The notes: a model not told the origin generated them from the sequence alone. 64,000 bases of DNA from JALONH01 sp046329235 (GCA_046329235.1 JAXLVA010000001.1:1550001-1614000), one strand, 5' to 3'; shown: positions 1 through 7,323, counted from the stretch's first letter. Translations and numbers: made by a program.

Positions 1-1038
1 AGGAACTTTACACGATTGTGCTTCGTGAATAACAAGGGGTGAGTTTTCGCCCCATATACTCGGAACCACAATGCAGTCAACATTTGAAAAAACATCATTC
101 GCCAAATTATGATTGATGTATTCTCCCGAAAACTCAATCTTGTTTTTTGAATTTTCGGCTAATGATTTCAAAGCATTTGTGCTTTGTCCGTTTGCTCTGC
201 CAAATATTTTAAGCGTTGCAGATTCTTCAATCTGCTTGAATGCTTCAATTAGGATGTTTACTCCTTTTGCTGGGATGTGAGTTCCGATATAACCAAAAGT
301 GTAATTCTTTTTCTCTTTTGATTTTTCGGTTTGGGTTAGATATTCAGTAGGAAACCCATAATCTAAGTAAATGATTTTGTTTTCGGGAACACCAAAGTCA
401 TTGATAAATCTATCACGTAAATAATTTGAAGGGGCGATAAACAAATCAACTTTTTTGATGATTGCTTTTGTTTCAATCATTCGCTGATGAATCCAAATGC
501 TCCAATTTTCAATTTCTGTGGTTTCGATTTCTTCTCGTCCGCTGAAATACACTTTGTAGCAATCAGTCGCACATTTTTTATCGTTTTGTTTTTCGCACAA
601 CTGAAAGTTGTTTTCGTTTCCAATGCTTCGTGTCAAAAATTGTCCACGTGGACACATTAACCAAAAATCGTGAAGCGTGTAAACAATGGGAATTTTGAGT
701 TTATTTAGTTCGTCAATCAAACCTGTTGATAGATGATTAACGTGTCCTATGTGTGCAATGTCGGGTTTGATTTGCATTAGTAACTCAGAAAAGTTGTCGT
801 CCATTTGTTTGTGGCGATAACCGTCCTTGCCCTGCGGATTGTTTACAAAGTAAAGCGTTAAGTTGTCGTTTATTTTCTGTTCACGAATACTGAAACAAGT
901 CGAATACGGATTTTCTTCTCGTGTAAAAACAGAAACTTTGTGATGTTTTAAAAGTTCGTTACAGATGGATTGGCTGTAAACTTCTGAACCTGCATTATAA
1001 TTTGGCGGATAGCCGTGTATTATTTTTAGAATGTGCAT
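1..1038 (-). CDS. glycosyltransferase family 4-type, C-terminus cut by window edge
   Basis: A retaining GT-B glycosyltransferase that would move a sugar from an activated nucleotide donor onto a glycan in the cytoplasm; substrate unknown. The reading frame runs open from an ATG at 1036-1038 to base 1, giving 346 codons. It starts MHILKIIHGYPPNYNAGSEV, typical of GT4 enzymes with a glycine-rich loop after the first strand. The donor-site EX7E motif is visible as E331 and E339 (GENSPLVIHEA). Only the last part of the C-terminal Rossmann domain is missing, beyond the window. It is the last gene of the minus-strand accessory stretch and is separated from the next gene by about 60 bases. Family assignment is firm; acceptor and pathway are not known. 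Confidence 0.85.
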   Translation of the reverse strand, partial: MHILKIIHGYPPNYNAGSEVYSQSICNELLKHHKVSVFTREENPYSTCFSIREQKINDNLTLYFVNNPQGKDGYRHKQMDDNFSELLMQIKPDIAHIGHVNHLSTGLIDELNKLKIPIVYTLHDFWLMCPRGQFLTRSIGNENNFQLCEKQNDKKCATDCYKVYFSGREEIETTEIENWSIWIHQRMIETKAIIKKVDLFIAPSNYLRDRFINDFGVPENKIIYLDYGFPTEYLTQTEKSKEKKNYTFGYIGTHIPAKGVNILIEAFKQIEESATLKIFGRANGQSTNALKSLAENSKNKIEFSGEYINHNLANDVFSNVDCIVVPSIWGENSPLVIHEAQSCKVP

Positions 1039-1097
1039 TTTACTTGAATTAAAGTTTAAAAAAGCAAGCGGGCGTAGCCCACTTGCAGAATGCACAG

Positions 1098-1235
1098 CTA
1101 TCTCTTACCTTTTTGGTTCGGATTAAGCTGTTTTCCACGATTCCCTTGATTTTTGTCATAGGTCGTGTTGCTTCCATTAGTCCCCTTGTTTGGGTTCTTA
1201 ATGTCTGCCTGATGATTAGATGATTTGTTTTTCAT
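1098..1235 (-). CDS. 45-residue Asn/Lys/Gly-rich small protein
   Basis: I do not recognise a function. The ATG is at 1233-1235 and the TAG at 1098-1100. The peptide has 45 residues, is rich in Asn, Lys, Gly and Gln, and has no hydrophobic segment, so it should be soluble, basic and probably unstructured. It contains GTNGSNTTYDKNQGNRGKQL and ends with LNPNQKGKR. From memory, similar short Asn/Gly-rich peptides ending near QLNPNQ are common orphans in Bacteroidota; this is recollection, not a search. It sits alone between the glycosyltransferase and a long hairpin-forming spacer. Regular composition and a clean frame support coding, but it could be spurious. Confidence 0.5.
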   Translation of the reverse strand: MKNKSSNHQADIKNPNKGTNGSNTTYDKNQGNRGKQLNPNQKGKR

Positions 1236-1371
1236 AAATCACAACAGTTTAGAAGTTACGCCTACTCTTTATTTGCTTTTCGGCTTCCGCACCGTCAGTT
1301 TTGAATGGACTTCAGAATAACCATTTTATCGTCACCGTTGTCGGTTTGCAGTGTTTTTTACGCTTACCTGT

Positions 1372-1505
1372 AACGGTTGGCAGCTTTGCGAAGAAGCGGA
1401 TTTCGGAGCTCAAAACTTTCAACATAGCACAAAAGTTGATGCGAGGTAGAATGTTCAATGACCACTTCACCCGCTTTTTTGCAAAACCGCTGTTAGCGGG
1501 TCGTT
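1372..1505. repeat. long imperfect hairpin element, cassette-spacer-like
   Basis: This non-coding stretch folds on itself. AACG at 1372-1375 pairs with CGTT at 1502-1505, CAGC at 1381-1384 with GCTG at 1489-1492, and the 15-base arm 1385-1399 pairs with 1471-1485 at 13 of 15 positions. Inside the right end lie ACCCGCT (1469-1475) against AGCGGGT (1495-1501), and ACCGCT/AGCGGG around the trinucleotide GTT. The last 25 bases (1486-1510) recur exactly at 2605-2629. The bulged hairpin plus repeat at gene boundaries recalls integron attC sites, but I see no canonical GTTRRRY/RYYYAAC boxes. The rest of the 1236-1371 spacer holds no gene that I can support. Confidence 0.6.
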
Positions 1506-1513
1506 GTTCTAGT

Positions 1514-2206
1514 TTATTTGTTTTTCGCAATTCTAAATCCAAGGTCGTCAATTTTAAATTTTAATGGGTGACTTCTTCTGCGTGTCGTTGCCATTACACT
1601 CCTTTCTATGTCACAAAATCCGCCACCACGAAAAATGCGGTAAGAACCATAAACTTCTGTGTCGTATAGGTCAGAACACCATTCCCACACGTTTCCCAAC
1701 ATATCATAAAGTCCCCACGCATTTGGTGTCTTTTGTCCAACGTTATGGGTTTTATTTTCCGAATTGTCTTTGTACCAAGCAATGTCATTAAGTTCTCCAT
1801 ATCTTATTCCTGTTGTGCCTGCTTTACAAGCATATTCCCATTCTGCTTCTGTAGGCAAACGAAAACCGTTCGCTGTTTTTTCAAAGATTATTTCTTCGTT
1901 TTTATCTTGGATTAAATAGCAAGGTGTCAAGTTAAATTGAGCAGAGATTTTATTGCAAAAAATTACTGCTTCTTTAAAAGTTATGGTTTCTACAGGAAGT
2001 AAATCTCCTTTAAAAGTGCTTGGATTTTCATTGGTTATTTCAAAATATATGTCTTGCGTAATAGGAAACTTGTAAAGCAAAAAAGGTTCAATTTCTACAG
2101 CCCATTTTTCTTTTGTTCTGTCATCACGTAATTCAATCCTTCCTTTCGGTATTTCAACCATTTGGACGAGAATATTTGAAGTCATCTTTATGCTGTTCAA
2201 ATTCAT
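1514..2206 (-). CDS. SUMF1/FGE-sulfatase-fold protein
   Basis: Contains the formylglycine-generating-enzyme (FGE-sulfatase, SUMF1/EgtB/PvdO) fold. Family members oxidise a cysteine in sulfatases, or act in ergothioneine synthesis, or serve as binding folds. The 230-residue protein shows the hallmark motifs GFRLPTEAEWEYACKAGT, WGLYDMLGNVWEWCSDLY and FRGGGFCD. True aerobic FGEs carry two active-site cysteines after the RGGS motif. Here one Cys is present and the second position lies in IERSVMATTRRR, without Cys, so FGE catalysis is doubtful. No sulfatase gene is nearby. The start overlaps the DUF4180 stop as TAATG, so the two are translationally coupled. A second Met at residue 8 is an alternative start. 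No signal peptide is seen. Confidence 0.8.
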   Translation of the reverse strand: MNLNSIKMTSNILVQMVEIPKGRIELRDDRTKEKWAVEIEPFLLYKFPITQDIYFEITNENPSTFKGDLLPVETITFKEAVIFCNKISAQFNLTPCYLIQDKNEEIIFEKTANGFRLPTEAEWEYACKAGTTGIRYGELNDIAWYKDNSENKTHNVGQKTPNAWGLYDMLGNVWEWCSDLYDTEVYGSYRIFRGGGFCDIERSVMATTRRRSHPLKFKIDDLGFRIAKNK

Positions 2207-2565
2207 TAGGCTGAAAGTATTTTTAATGCTTCTGTTGTTGAATAAATAAAGTTGATATGTCTGCCTTTGTTGCTTTCATATATGAAGTCAGTTAAACTTT
2301 TGCTTGTGTATTTAGAGAAGTCGCCAACTATAGCCAAGCGAACTCGATATGTCGAGAATTTTTGAAGAATTTCTCCTGCAATTCCGGTTTTAAGGTCAAA
2401 AAAGTTTGGTGTAATATTTTTTTCATTTAGAACAATTCTGTCAAAGCCTTGATAGTATAAGTTTCCTAATAAGTCCAACCCATCTTGAGATGTGGTAATG
2501 ATTATCTCGTCCGAAGTTATTTCGGCTATTTTTATGTCGTTTATATTGTGAGTTTCAATCTTCAT
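2206..2565 (-). CDS. DUF4180 domain protein
   Basis: A 119-residue protein matching the DUF4180 family as I remember it. Recognisable blocks are the N-terminal two-strand segment, DLLGNLYYQGFDRIVLNEKN, FFDLKTGIAGEILQKF, YRVRLAIVGDFSKYTSKSL and FIYESNKGRHINF. The biochemical function of the family is unknown; it has no membrane segment or signal peptide and is full length. It overlaps the downstream FGE-like gene by one base (TAATG). It lies 82 bases after the SnoaL-like gene across a spacer holding the 25-bp repeat. The context suggests an accessory cassette gene. Confidence 0.75.
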   Translation of the reverse strand: MKIETHNINDIKIAEITSDEIIITTSQDGLDLLGNLYYQGFDRIVLNEKNITPNFFDLKTGIAGEILQKFSTYRVRLAIVGDFSKYTSKSLTDFIYESNKGRHINFIYSTTEALKILSA

Positions 2566-2604
2566 TTTTCGTTTTACTTTTCCTTGTCGGTGTCCTTTAC
2601 AATG

Positions 2605-2629
2605 ACCGCTGTTAGCGGGTCGTTGTTCT
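2605..2629. repeat. second copy of the 25-bp cassette-spacer repeat
   Basis: Bases 2605-2629 are identical to 1486-1510 and include the small palindrome ACCGCT-GTT-AGCGGG. As at 1486, the copy lies just downstream of a minus-strand gene stop (SnoaL-like, 2648). The ten bases before it (CTTTACAATG, 2595-2604) recur at 3570-3579 upstream of the Arr gene, where a degenerate continuation (CCCGATAAC) replaces the palindrome. Three related spacers therefore mark unit boundaries in this 3.6-kb stretch. Confidence 0.7.
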
Positions 2630-2647
2630 TTTTTCTCGTCATTCTCT

Positions 2648-3061
2648 TCAATTTATCTTGTAGTGTCCAAGTTGAATTAGTCCATTTAAGTTGTCATACT
2701 CAACCCAACTTTCTTTAATTTTTCCTTCTGTCACACGAAAGAAGCAATTGAAGTCTGCTGTTAGTTTTTTACCAGTTGGTGGAAAGTTTATGAGTTGTCC
2801 TAATTGTGTTCCCGAAAAATTTATTCTGGCAGCAACAAAGTCGCCTTCTTCAATTGCAAAAATTATTGTTTCTTGTAAATCGGGGAATGTTTCTAACTCT
2901 GCCTGATGAAATTTAACTAACTCAATATTTGTTTTTATCTCCTTTGGTTCAGATGAACTATGTCTTACGAAATCATTATCAACTAAAGTCAGAACCTTAT
3001 CCCAATCTTTTTGATTTGTTGCATTGATAAAGTCCGAAACTATTTCTTTGTTACTTTTCAT
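2648..3061 (-). CDS. SnoaL-like (ester cyclase / NTF2-fold) protein
   Basis: A 137-residue alpha+beta-barrel protein of the SnoaL/NTF2 superfamily. Evidence is the N-terminal helix EIVSDFINATNQKDWDKVL, the pocket strand DNDFVRHSSSE, FPDLQETIIFAIEEGDFVAA, the IGFPPTGK-like segment INFPPTGKKLTADF, and the C-terminal strands ITEGKI/ESWVEYDNLNGLIQLG. Relatives include polyketide cyclases and many small-molecule-binding proteins annotated as ester cyclase; the substrate here cannot be told. It starts 23 bases after the Arr stop with no room for a promoter, so it is probably co-transcribed with Arr. A 25-bp repeat follows its stop. Confidence 0.8.
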   Translation of the reverse strand: MKSNKEIVSDFINATNQKDWDKVLTLVDNDFVRHSSSEPKEIKTNIELVKFHQAELETFPDLQETIIFAIEEGDFVAARINFSGTQLGQLINFPPTGKKLTADFNCFFRVTEGKIKESWVEYDNLNGLIQLGHYKIN

Positions 3062-3084
3062 TTGCAGAATACTATTAATCTTTT

Positions 3085-3537
3085 CTATTCGTCATTGAGT
3101 GAATTAATGCCTTGTTCTTTTAGCTTTTTAAGGTGTTCTTTCATTGTCTTTACTTGTTCGGCTGGGTGTCCTTGCCAAACGGTTACTTCTCCAATAAATC
3201 TGAATGGCTTAGTTGAACGGTACGATTGTGTTGGATTTCCGGGAAATTTCTTGTCGGTCAAGTCCGGGTCATTTTCAATTTCTCCTGTTGGTTCTACTAA
3301 ATAAATTCTTTCTCGTCCGTCACCAAATGCAAGTTCAGCTCCCCAAATTGCAGCGTCTAATGTCCCTGTCAAGAAGATGTATTTGACATTTTTCTGTTGT
3401 CCGTAGTTAGAGTTGAAACCAACTTCAATTAAGTCGCCAACTTTTAGGTCTGCCTTTGTTCCGTGAAAGTTTGTCTGAGCGAAAGGTGTTGCTCCTTGAC
3501 CGCTTGTTGAAATTGATTTATTATCGTTATTCTCCAT
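3085..3537 (-). CDS. arr: rifampin ADP-ribosyltransferase (Arr family)
   Basis: Arr transfers ADP-ribose from NAD+ to the C23 hydroxyl of rifamycins and inactivates the drug. The match is close along the whole protein: FHGTKADLKVGDLIEVGFNS, KYIFLTGTLDAAIWGAELA, ERIYLVEPTGEIENDPDLTD, KKFPGNPTQSYRS and GEVTVWQGHPAEQV. The conserved His of FHGT and the D of ENDP are kept. I start at the Met of MENNDNKS (3535-3537), giving 150 residues, the usual length. The longer frame back to 3600 would read through a spacer repeat and a hairpin. It is the first gene of the cassette-like array, and arr genes are known integron cassettes elsewhere. Resistance is inferred from family only. Confidence 0.93.
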   Translation of the reverse strand: MENNDNKSISTSGQGATPFAQTNFHGTKADLKVGDLIEVGFNSNYGQQKNVKYIFLTGTLDAAIWGAELAFGDGRERIYLVEPTGEIENDPDLTDKKFPGNPTQSYRSTKPFRFIGEVTVWQGHPAEQVKTMKEHLKKLKEQGINSLNDE

Positions 3538-3592
3538 TGTCAAAAGTTTATTTGTTCGGACTGGTCGGTCTTTACAATGCCCGATAACATTA

Positions 3593-3619
3593 ATATACAT
3601 ACACCAGGTGCATGTATAT
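3593..3619. repeat. 13-bp near-perfect hairpin at accessory/core boundary
   Basis: ATATACATACACC (3593-3605) and GGTGCATGTATAT (3607-3619) form a 13-bp stem with one mismatch and a single-base centre. It lies upstream of arr and downstream of galE, exactly where the accessory block meets the core genes. No U-run follows on either strand, so it is not a textbook terminator. It could be an operator, an insertion scar or a recombination site. Confidence 0.5.
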
Positions 3620-3736
3620 TTCTTATACTTGCTAAAATATCGATTTCAAACCCTAGTACCAACCTGCTGAACAATAGATATTTGAGTATGATTATATAAC
3701 ACCTGCAAAATCTTAAACCTTGCAGATGAAAATAAA

Positions 3737-4732
3737 TTAATACCTACCCTTTCTCTCACCATTCTCCCACGTCCAAGCGGTTCTGATGATTTCATCAATA
3801 TTGGTCATGGAGGCTTTCCAACCTAGTTCTTTCAATGCCGTTTCTGCATTCGCTACTAAGTACGGAGGATCACCTTCTCTACGCTCACCATATTCTACCG
3901 GCACTTTCATTCCCGTTACTCGCTCCGCTGCATCAATCATTTCTTTCACAGAGTAACCATTACCTGTTCCTAAATTACAAATCAAGGAACCTTTACCTCC
4001 TAACAAACGATGCATGGCTTTGATATGAGCATCCGCTAAATCATTCACGTGTATATAATCACGTACACACGTACCATCATGTGTATCGTAATCAGTACCA
4101 AACACGGTAATCTTATCTCTTTCTCCTTTGATGGCTTTTAAGATTAAAGGAATTAAATGTGTTTCCGGATTGTGGTCTTCTCCTATCTTTCCATCTAACG
4201 AACAACCGGCTGCATTAAAATAGCGCAGGAATACATATTCAAAATGATATGCTACTGCGTAATCTTTGATCACTCGCTCCAACATCCACTTACTCGCTCC
4301 ATAAGGATTAATAGGTGCTTGCGGGTGTTTTTCATCAATAGGAATATACTGCGGATTACCATAAGTAGCACAAGTAGAAGAAAAGATAATTTTCTTACAA
4401 CCAGCTTCCATCATCGCATCTAATAATTCAATAGATGCCATTAGGTTATTATGATAATACTTCGTTGGATTGGTTACCGACTCCCCCACATAAGCGTAAG
4501 CCGCAAAATGTAACACGATAGAAATCGAATGTTCTTTAATCAGCGATATCACTAAATCCTTATCATTGATAGCTCCATTCACCAATTTCACTTGAGGATC
4601 TACGATCGCTTCCGGATGTCCGTATACTAAATTATCCAACACTACTACCTTGCAATTGGCTTGAACTAATTGGCGTACGGTGTGGGAACCTATATAACCG
4701 GCGCCACCGGTAACTAAAACATTTGCTGACAT
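3737..4732 (-). CDS. galE: UDP-glucose 4-epimerase
   Basis: Interconverts UDP-galactose and UDP-glucose using tightly bound NAD+, feeding the Leloir pathway and surface-glycan synthesis in the cytoplasm. The 331 residues have the extended SDR layout: the nucleotide-binding GGAGYIGSH at residues 9-17, SSTCATYG with the catalytic Ser/Thr, PYGASKWM with the YxxxK pair, FRYFNAAG, and CVRDYIHVNDLA. Length is normal. It stands alone on the minus strand, after the lpdA terminator and before the accessory array. I see no clear TAnnTTTG promoter directly upstream. Confidence 0.96.
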   Translation of the reverse strand: MSANVLVTGGAGYIGSHTVRQLVQANCKVVVLDNLVYGHPEAIVDPQVKLVNGAINDKDLVISLIKEHSISIVLHFAAYAYVGESVTNPTKYYHNNLMASIELLDAMMEAGCKKIIFSSTCATYGNPQYIPIDEKHPQAPINPYGASKWMLERVIKDYAVAYHFEYVFLRYFNAAGCSLDGKIGEDHNPETHLIPLILKAIKGERDKITVFGTDYDTHDGTCVRDYIHVNDLADAHIKAMHRLLGGKGSLICNLGTGNGYSVKEMIDAAERVTGMKVPVEYGERREGDPPYLVANAETALKELGWKASMTNIDEIIRTAWTWENGERKGRY

Positions 4733-4765
4733 TCGAAAGAAATTAAAATGAATACCTAAATAACA

Positions 4766-4798
4766 AAAAATGCCCCATAATATCTACGGGGCATTTTT
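4766..4798 (-). terminator. rho-independent terminator after lpdA
   Basis: AAAAATGCCCC and GGGGCATTTTT form an 11-bp stem around an 11-base loop, flanked by A- and T-runs on both sides. It lies 18 bases past the lpdA stop and upstream of galE, so it separates the two minus-strand transcripts. Confidence 0.85.
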
Positions 4799-4815
4799 AT
4801 TTTTTTATTATCAAA

Positions 4816-6210
4816 TTATAAGTGAATCACTTCGCCGTAAGCTGCTGCTGTTGCTTCCATGAACGCTTCCGACATAGTAGGGTGTGGGTGCACCGCTGTG
4901 ATGATTTCATGTCCTGTAGTTTCTAGTTTTCTAGCTACCACAGCTTCAGCAATCATCTCTGTTACGTTAGCGCCAATCATGTGAACTCCTAAAAGTTCGC
5001 CATATTTAGCATCATAGATAACTTTTACAAAACCTTCTTTAGATCCTGCAGCACTTGCCTTACCTGATGCAGAGAATGGGAATTTACCAACTTTAAGTTC
5101 GTATCCTTTTTCTTTAGCTGCTTTCTCAGTTAAACCTACCGAAGCAATTTCAGGTGTACAATAAGTACAACCAGGAATGTTGTTATAATCCATTGGGTGT
5201 GGATGTAATCCGCAGATTTTCTCTACACAGATGATACCTTCGTGAGAAGCAACGTGCGCTAACGCAGGACCTTTCACGATATCGCCGATAGCATACACAC
5301 CAGGGATGTTTGTTTTGTAGTAATCATCTACTAACACTTTTCCTTTATCTGTAGCTACGCCTACATCTTCTAAACCTAAGTTCTCTAGGTTCGTTTGCAC
5401 ACCTACTGCGGATAATACGATATCACATTCGATAGTGCTTTCTTCACCTGACTTCGATTTAACTTTTACTTTACATCCTTTACCTGCTGTATCTACTGCT
5501 TCTACAGAAGAGTTCAACAAGATATTGATGCCCATTTTCTTATATTCTTTTTCTAATTGCTTAGAAATTTCTTCATCTTCCACTGGAACAATTCCCGGCA
5601 TGAATTCAACGATTGTTACTTTAGTACCCATCGCTGCATAGAAGTAAGCAAACTCCACTCCGATAGCACCTGAACCAACTACTACCATAGAATCCGGACG
5701 TTTCTCTAAAACCATTGCCTTACGGTAACCAATGATTTTATTGTTGTCGATTTTCATTGTAGGTAATTCTCTAGCTCTACCACCGGTAGCAAGAATGATA
5801 TAATCAGCTGATAACATGGTTTTGTTACCTTTATCATCTGTCACTTCTACTTGTTTGTTTTTAGCTAACTTACCGAAACCTGAAACGATTTCGATTTTGT
5901 TCTTTTTCATTAAGAATTGAACACCTTTGCTCATACCCGCAGCTACATCACGACTTCTCTTGACAATAGCTTCGAAGTTAGGCTCAGCACCTTTTACATC
6001 AATTCCATAATCTTTGGCATGTTTGATATATTCATAAACCTGAGCACTTTTCAATAAAGCTTTCGTAGGAATACAACCCCAATTCAAACAAATACCACCT
6101 AATTCTGCTTTTTCTACAACGGCAACTTTTTTACCTAATTGAGAAGCACGAATAGCTGCCACATAACCTCCGGGCCCGCTACCAATTACAATCACATCGA
6201 ATTTTGACAT
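4816..6210 (-). CDS. lpdA: dihydrolipoyl dehydrogenase
   Basis: The E3 flavoprotein of 2-oxoacid dehydrogenase complexes and the glycine cleavage system; it reoxidises dihydrolipoamide with NAD+. In 464 residues it shows the FAD-binding GSGPGGY at 10-16, the redox disulfide C41/C46 in GGICLNWGCIPTK, a second Rossmann motif GSGAIGVEFA, the FAD motif VYAIGDIV, and the C-terminal catalytic dyad HPHPTMSEAF. All key residues are present. It is monocistronic, with its own TAAATTTG promoter and a strong terminator. The glycine cleavage P-protein gene is also in this window (49.8-52.7 kb); sharing E3 between complexes is usual, and is inferred here. Confidence 0.96.
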   Translation of the reverse strand: MSKFDVIVIGSGPGGYVAAIRASQLGKKVAVVEKAELGGICLNWGCIPTKALLKSAQVYEYIKHAKDYGIDVKGAEPNFEAIVKRSRDVAAGMSKGVQFLMKKNKIEIVSGFGKLAKNKQVEVTDDKGNKTMLSADYIILATGGRARELPTMKIDNNKIIGYRKAMVLEKRPDSMVVVGSGAIGVEFAYFYAAMGTKVTIVEFMPGIVPVEDEEISKQLEKEYKKMGINILLNSSVEAVDTAGKGCKVKVKSKSGEESTIECDIVLSAVGVQTNLENLGLEDVGVATDKGKVLVDDYYKTNIPGVYAIGDIVKGPALAHVASHEGIICVEKICGLHPHPMDYNNIPGCTYCTPEIASVGLTEKAAKEKGYELKVGKFPFSASGKASAAGSKEGFVKVIYDAKYGELLGVHMIGANVTEMIAEAVVARKLETTGHEIITAVHPHPTMSEAFMEATAAAYGEVIHL

Positions 6211-6232
6211 GTTTCTACGTATTAATACAGAA

Positions 6233-6260
6233 CAAATTTAAAGGAAATAAGCATAATCAA
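6233..6260 (-). promoter_or_regulatory. Bacteroidota-type promoter of lpdA
   Basis: On the minus strand TTG (6258-6260) precedes TAAATTTG (6233-6240) by 17 bases, fitting the TTG-N17-23-TAnnTTTG consensus. It ends 22 bases upstream of the lpdA ATG. Confidence 0.6.
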
Positions 6261-6330
6261 AACGAATGTGTGTAAAAAACCGCTTGTTCATTAAATAAGT
6301 GACTGGTTATCATGTTTTTGAAATTAAAAT

Positions 6331-6362
6331 TTGGTTATTACCCCCTTCCTTCCTTAGATTTG
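6331..6362 (+). promoter_or_regulatory. Bacteroidota-type promoter of fabG
   Basis: TTG at 6331-6333, a 21-base spacer, and TAGATTTG at 6355-6362 match the TTG-N17-23-TAnnTTTG consensus. The start codon follows 31 bases later. Confidence 0.65.
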
Positions 6363-6393
6363 ACCTTTTAATTAAACTTAAATAATAAATAAT

Positions 6394-7140
6394 ATGGGAT
6401 TATTAAGTGGTAAAACTGCTCTTGTAACCGGTGCGTCCAAAGGTATAGGTAAATCGATTGCTATACGTTATGCGCAAGAAGGTGCGAATGTAGCTTTCAC
6501 CTATTTATCTAGCGTTGAAAAAGGACAAGCTCTAGAAGCTGAGTTAGCAGCGTTTGGAATTAAAGCAAAAGGTTACCGTTCAGATGCTTCTAAATTTGAT
6601 GAAGCTGAAAACTTAATGAATCAAGTATTAGCGGATTTCGGTTCTGTAGATATTTTAGTAAACAATGCAGGTATCACTAAAGATGGTTTATTAATGCGTA
6701 TGACCGAAGAACAATGGGACGCGGTTATCCAAGTAAACTTAAAGTCAGTATTCAACTTAACTAAAGCGGCTTTAAAACCGATGATGAAAGCGAAAGCAGG
6801 TTCTATCATCAACATTACTTCCGTAGTAGGTTTAAGAGGTAACGCAGGTCAAGCTAACTACGCAGCATCTAAATCCGGTATCATCGGGTTTACGAAATCT
6901 GTAGCGTTAGAATTAGGTTCTAGAAACATCCGTTCCAACGCAGTAGCTCCAGGGTTTATTGAAACTGAAATGACGGAAGTGTTAGACCCTAAAGTGAAAG
7001 CGGAATGGGAAAGCGGTATTCCATTAAAAAGAGCAGGTAAGTCAGACGACGTAGCGAACGCATGTGTGTTCTTAGGTTCTGAACTTTCTACTTACATCAC
7101 CGGCCAAGTACTTCAAGTAGATGGCGGTATGTTAACCTAG
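6394..7140 (+). CDS. fabG: 3-oxoacyl-[ACP] reductase
   Basis: NADPH-dependent short-chain dehydrogenase that reduces 3-oxoacyl-ACP in the fatty acid elongation cycle. The 248-residue protein carries TGASKGIG at 13-20, NNAGITKDGLLMRM, the catalytic Ser of INITSVVGLRGN, YAASKSG with Tyr and Lys, the PGFIETEMT loop and the C-terminal VDGGM. The pattern NNAGITKDGLLMRM is specific to FabG among SDRs. It is divergent from lpdA, has its own promoter and is followed by a terminator, so it is a single-gene unit. Confidence 0.93.
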   Translation: MGLLSGKTALVTGASKGIGKSIAIRYAQEGANVAFTYLSSVEKGQALEAELAAFGIKAKGYRSDASKFDEAENLMNQVLADFGSVDILVNNAGITKDGLLMRMTEEQWDAVIQVNLKSVFNLTKAALKPMMKAKAGSIINITSVVGLRGNAGQANYAASKSGIIGFTKSVALELGSRNIRSNAVAPGFIETEMTEVLDPKVKAEWESGIPLKRAGKSDDVANACVFLGSELSTYITGQVLQVDGGMLT

Positions 7141-7162
7141 TAGGTAAAACCAATATTTTATA

Positions 7163-7193
7163 AACAAAGGCTTCTTAAAAGGAAGCCTTTGTT
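7163..7193 (+). terminator. rho-independent terminator after fabG
   Basis: AACAAAGGCTTC (7163-7174) pairs perfectly with GAAGCCTTTGTT (7182-7193) across a 7-base loop, followed by ATTT. It lies 23 bases past the fabG stop. Confidence 0.85.
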
Positions 7194-7225
7194 ATTTATA
7201 TAAATAGTTACGGATGACATAATAT

Positions 7226-7323
7226 CCCCACCATTAAAATGGTGGGCTTCCAATTCCAAGACCGTAAGATGTGACGATAAATTACATTCGGAGATATAGA
7301 TAGCCCACGGTTTTAACCGTGGG
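7226..7323. repeat. REP-like double palindrome
   Basis: Two related hairpins lie 57 bases apart. CCCACCATT/AATGGTGGG is at 7227-7246 and CCCACGGTT/AACCGTGGG at 7304-7323, each a 9-bp perfect stem with a 2-base loop. Both have GC-rich feet and an AT loop and differ mainly by paired compensatory changes, so the fold is conserved rather than the sequence. This resembles REP/BIME elements mobilised by IS200-like REP-associated transposases. No such transposase is in this window. The rest of the 7141-7452 gap has nothing else I can support. Confidence 0.65.

Noticed and set aside
1372..1510. Integron attC site
   Set aside because: The bulged hairpin looks similar, but canonical GTTRRRY and RYYYAAC boxes are not present and no integrase is in the window.
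1312..1551. Minus-strand frame of 79 residues
   Set aside because: It reads through the hairpin spacer and overlaps the FGE-like gene end; composition follows the repeats.
3085..3600. Longer Arr frame starting at 3600
   Set aside because: Its extra 21 residues come from a spacer and a hairpin arm and are not part of the Arr family.
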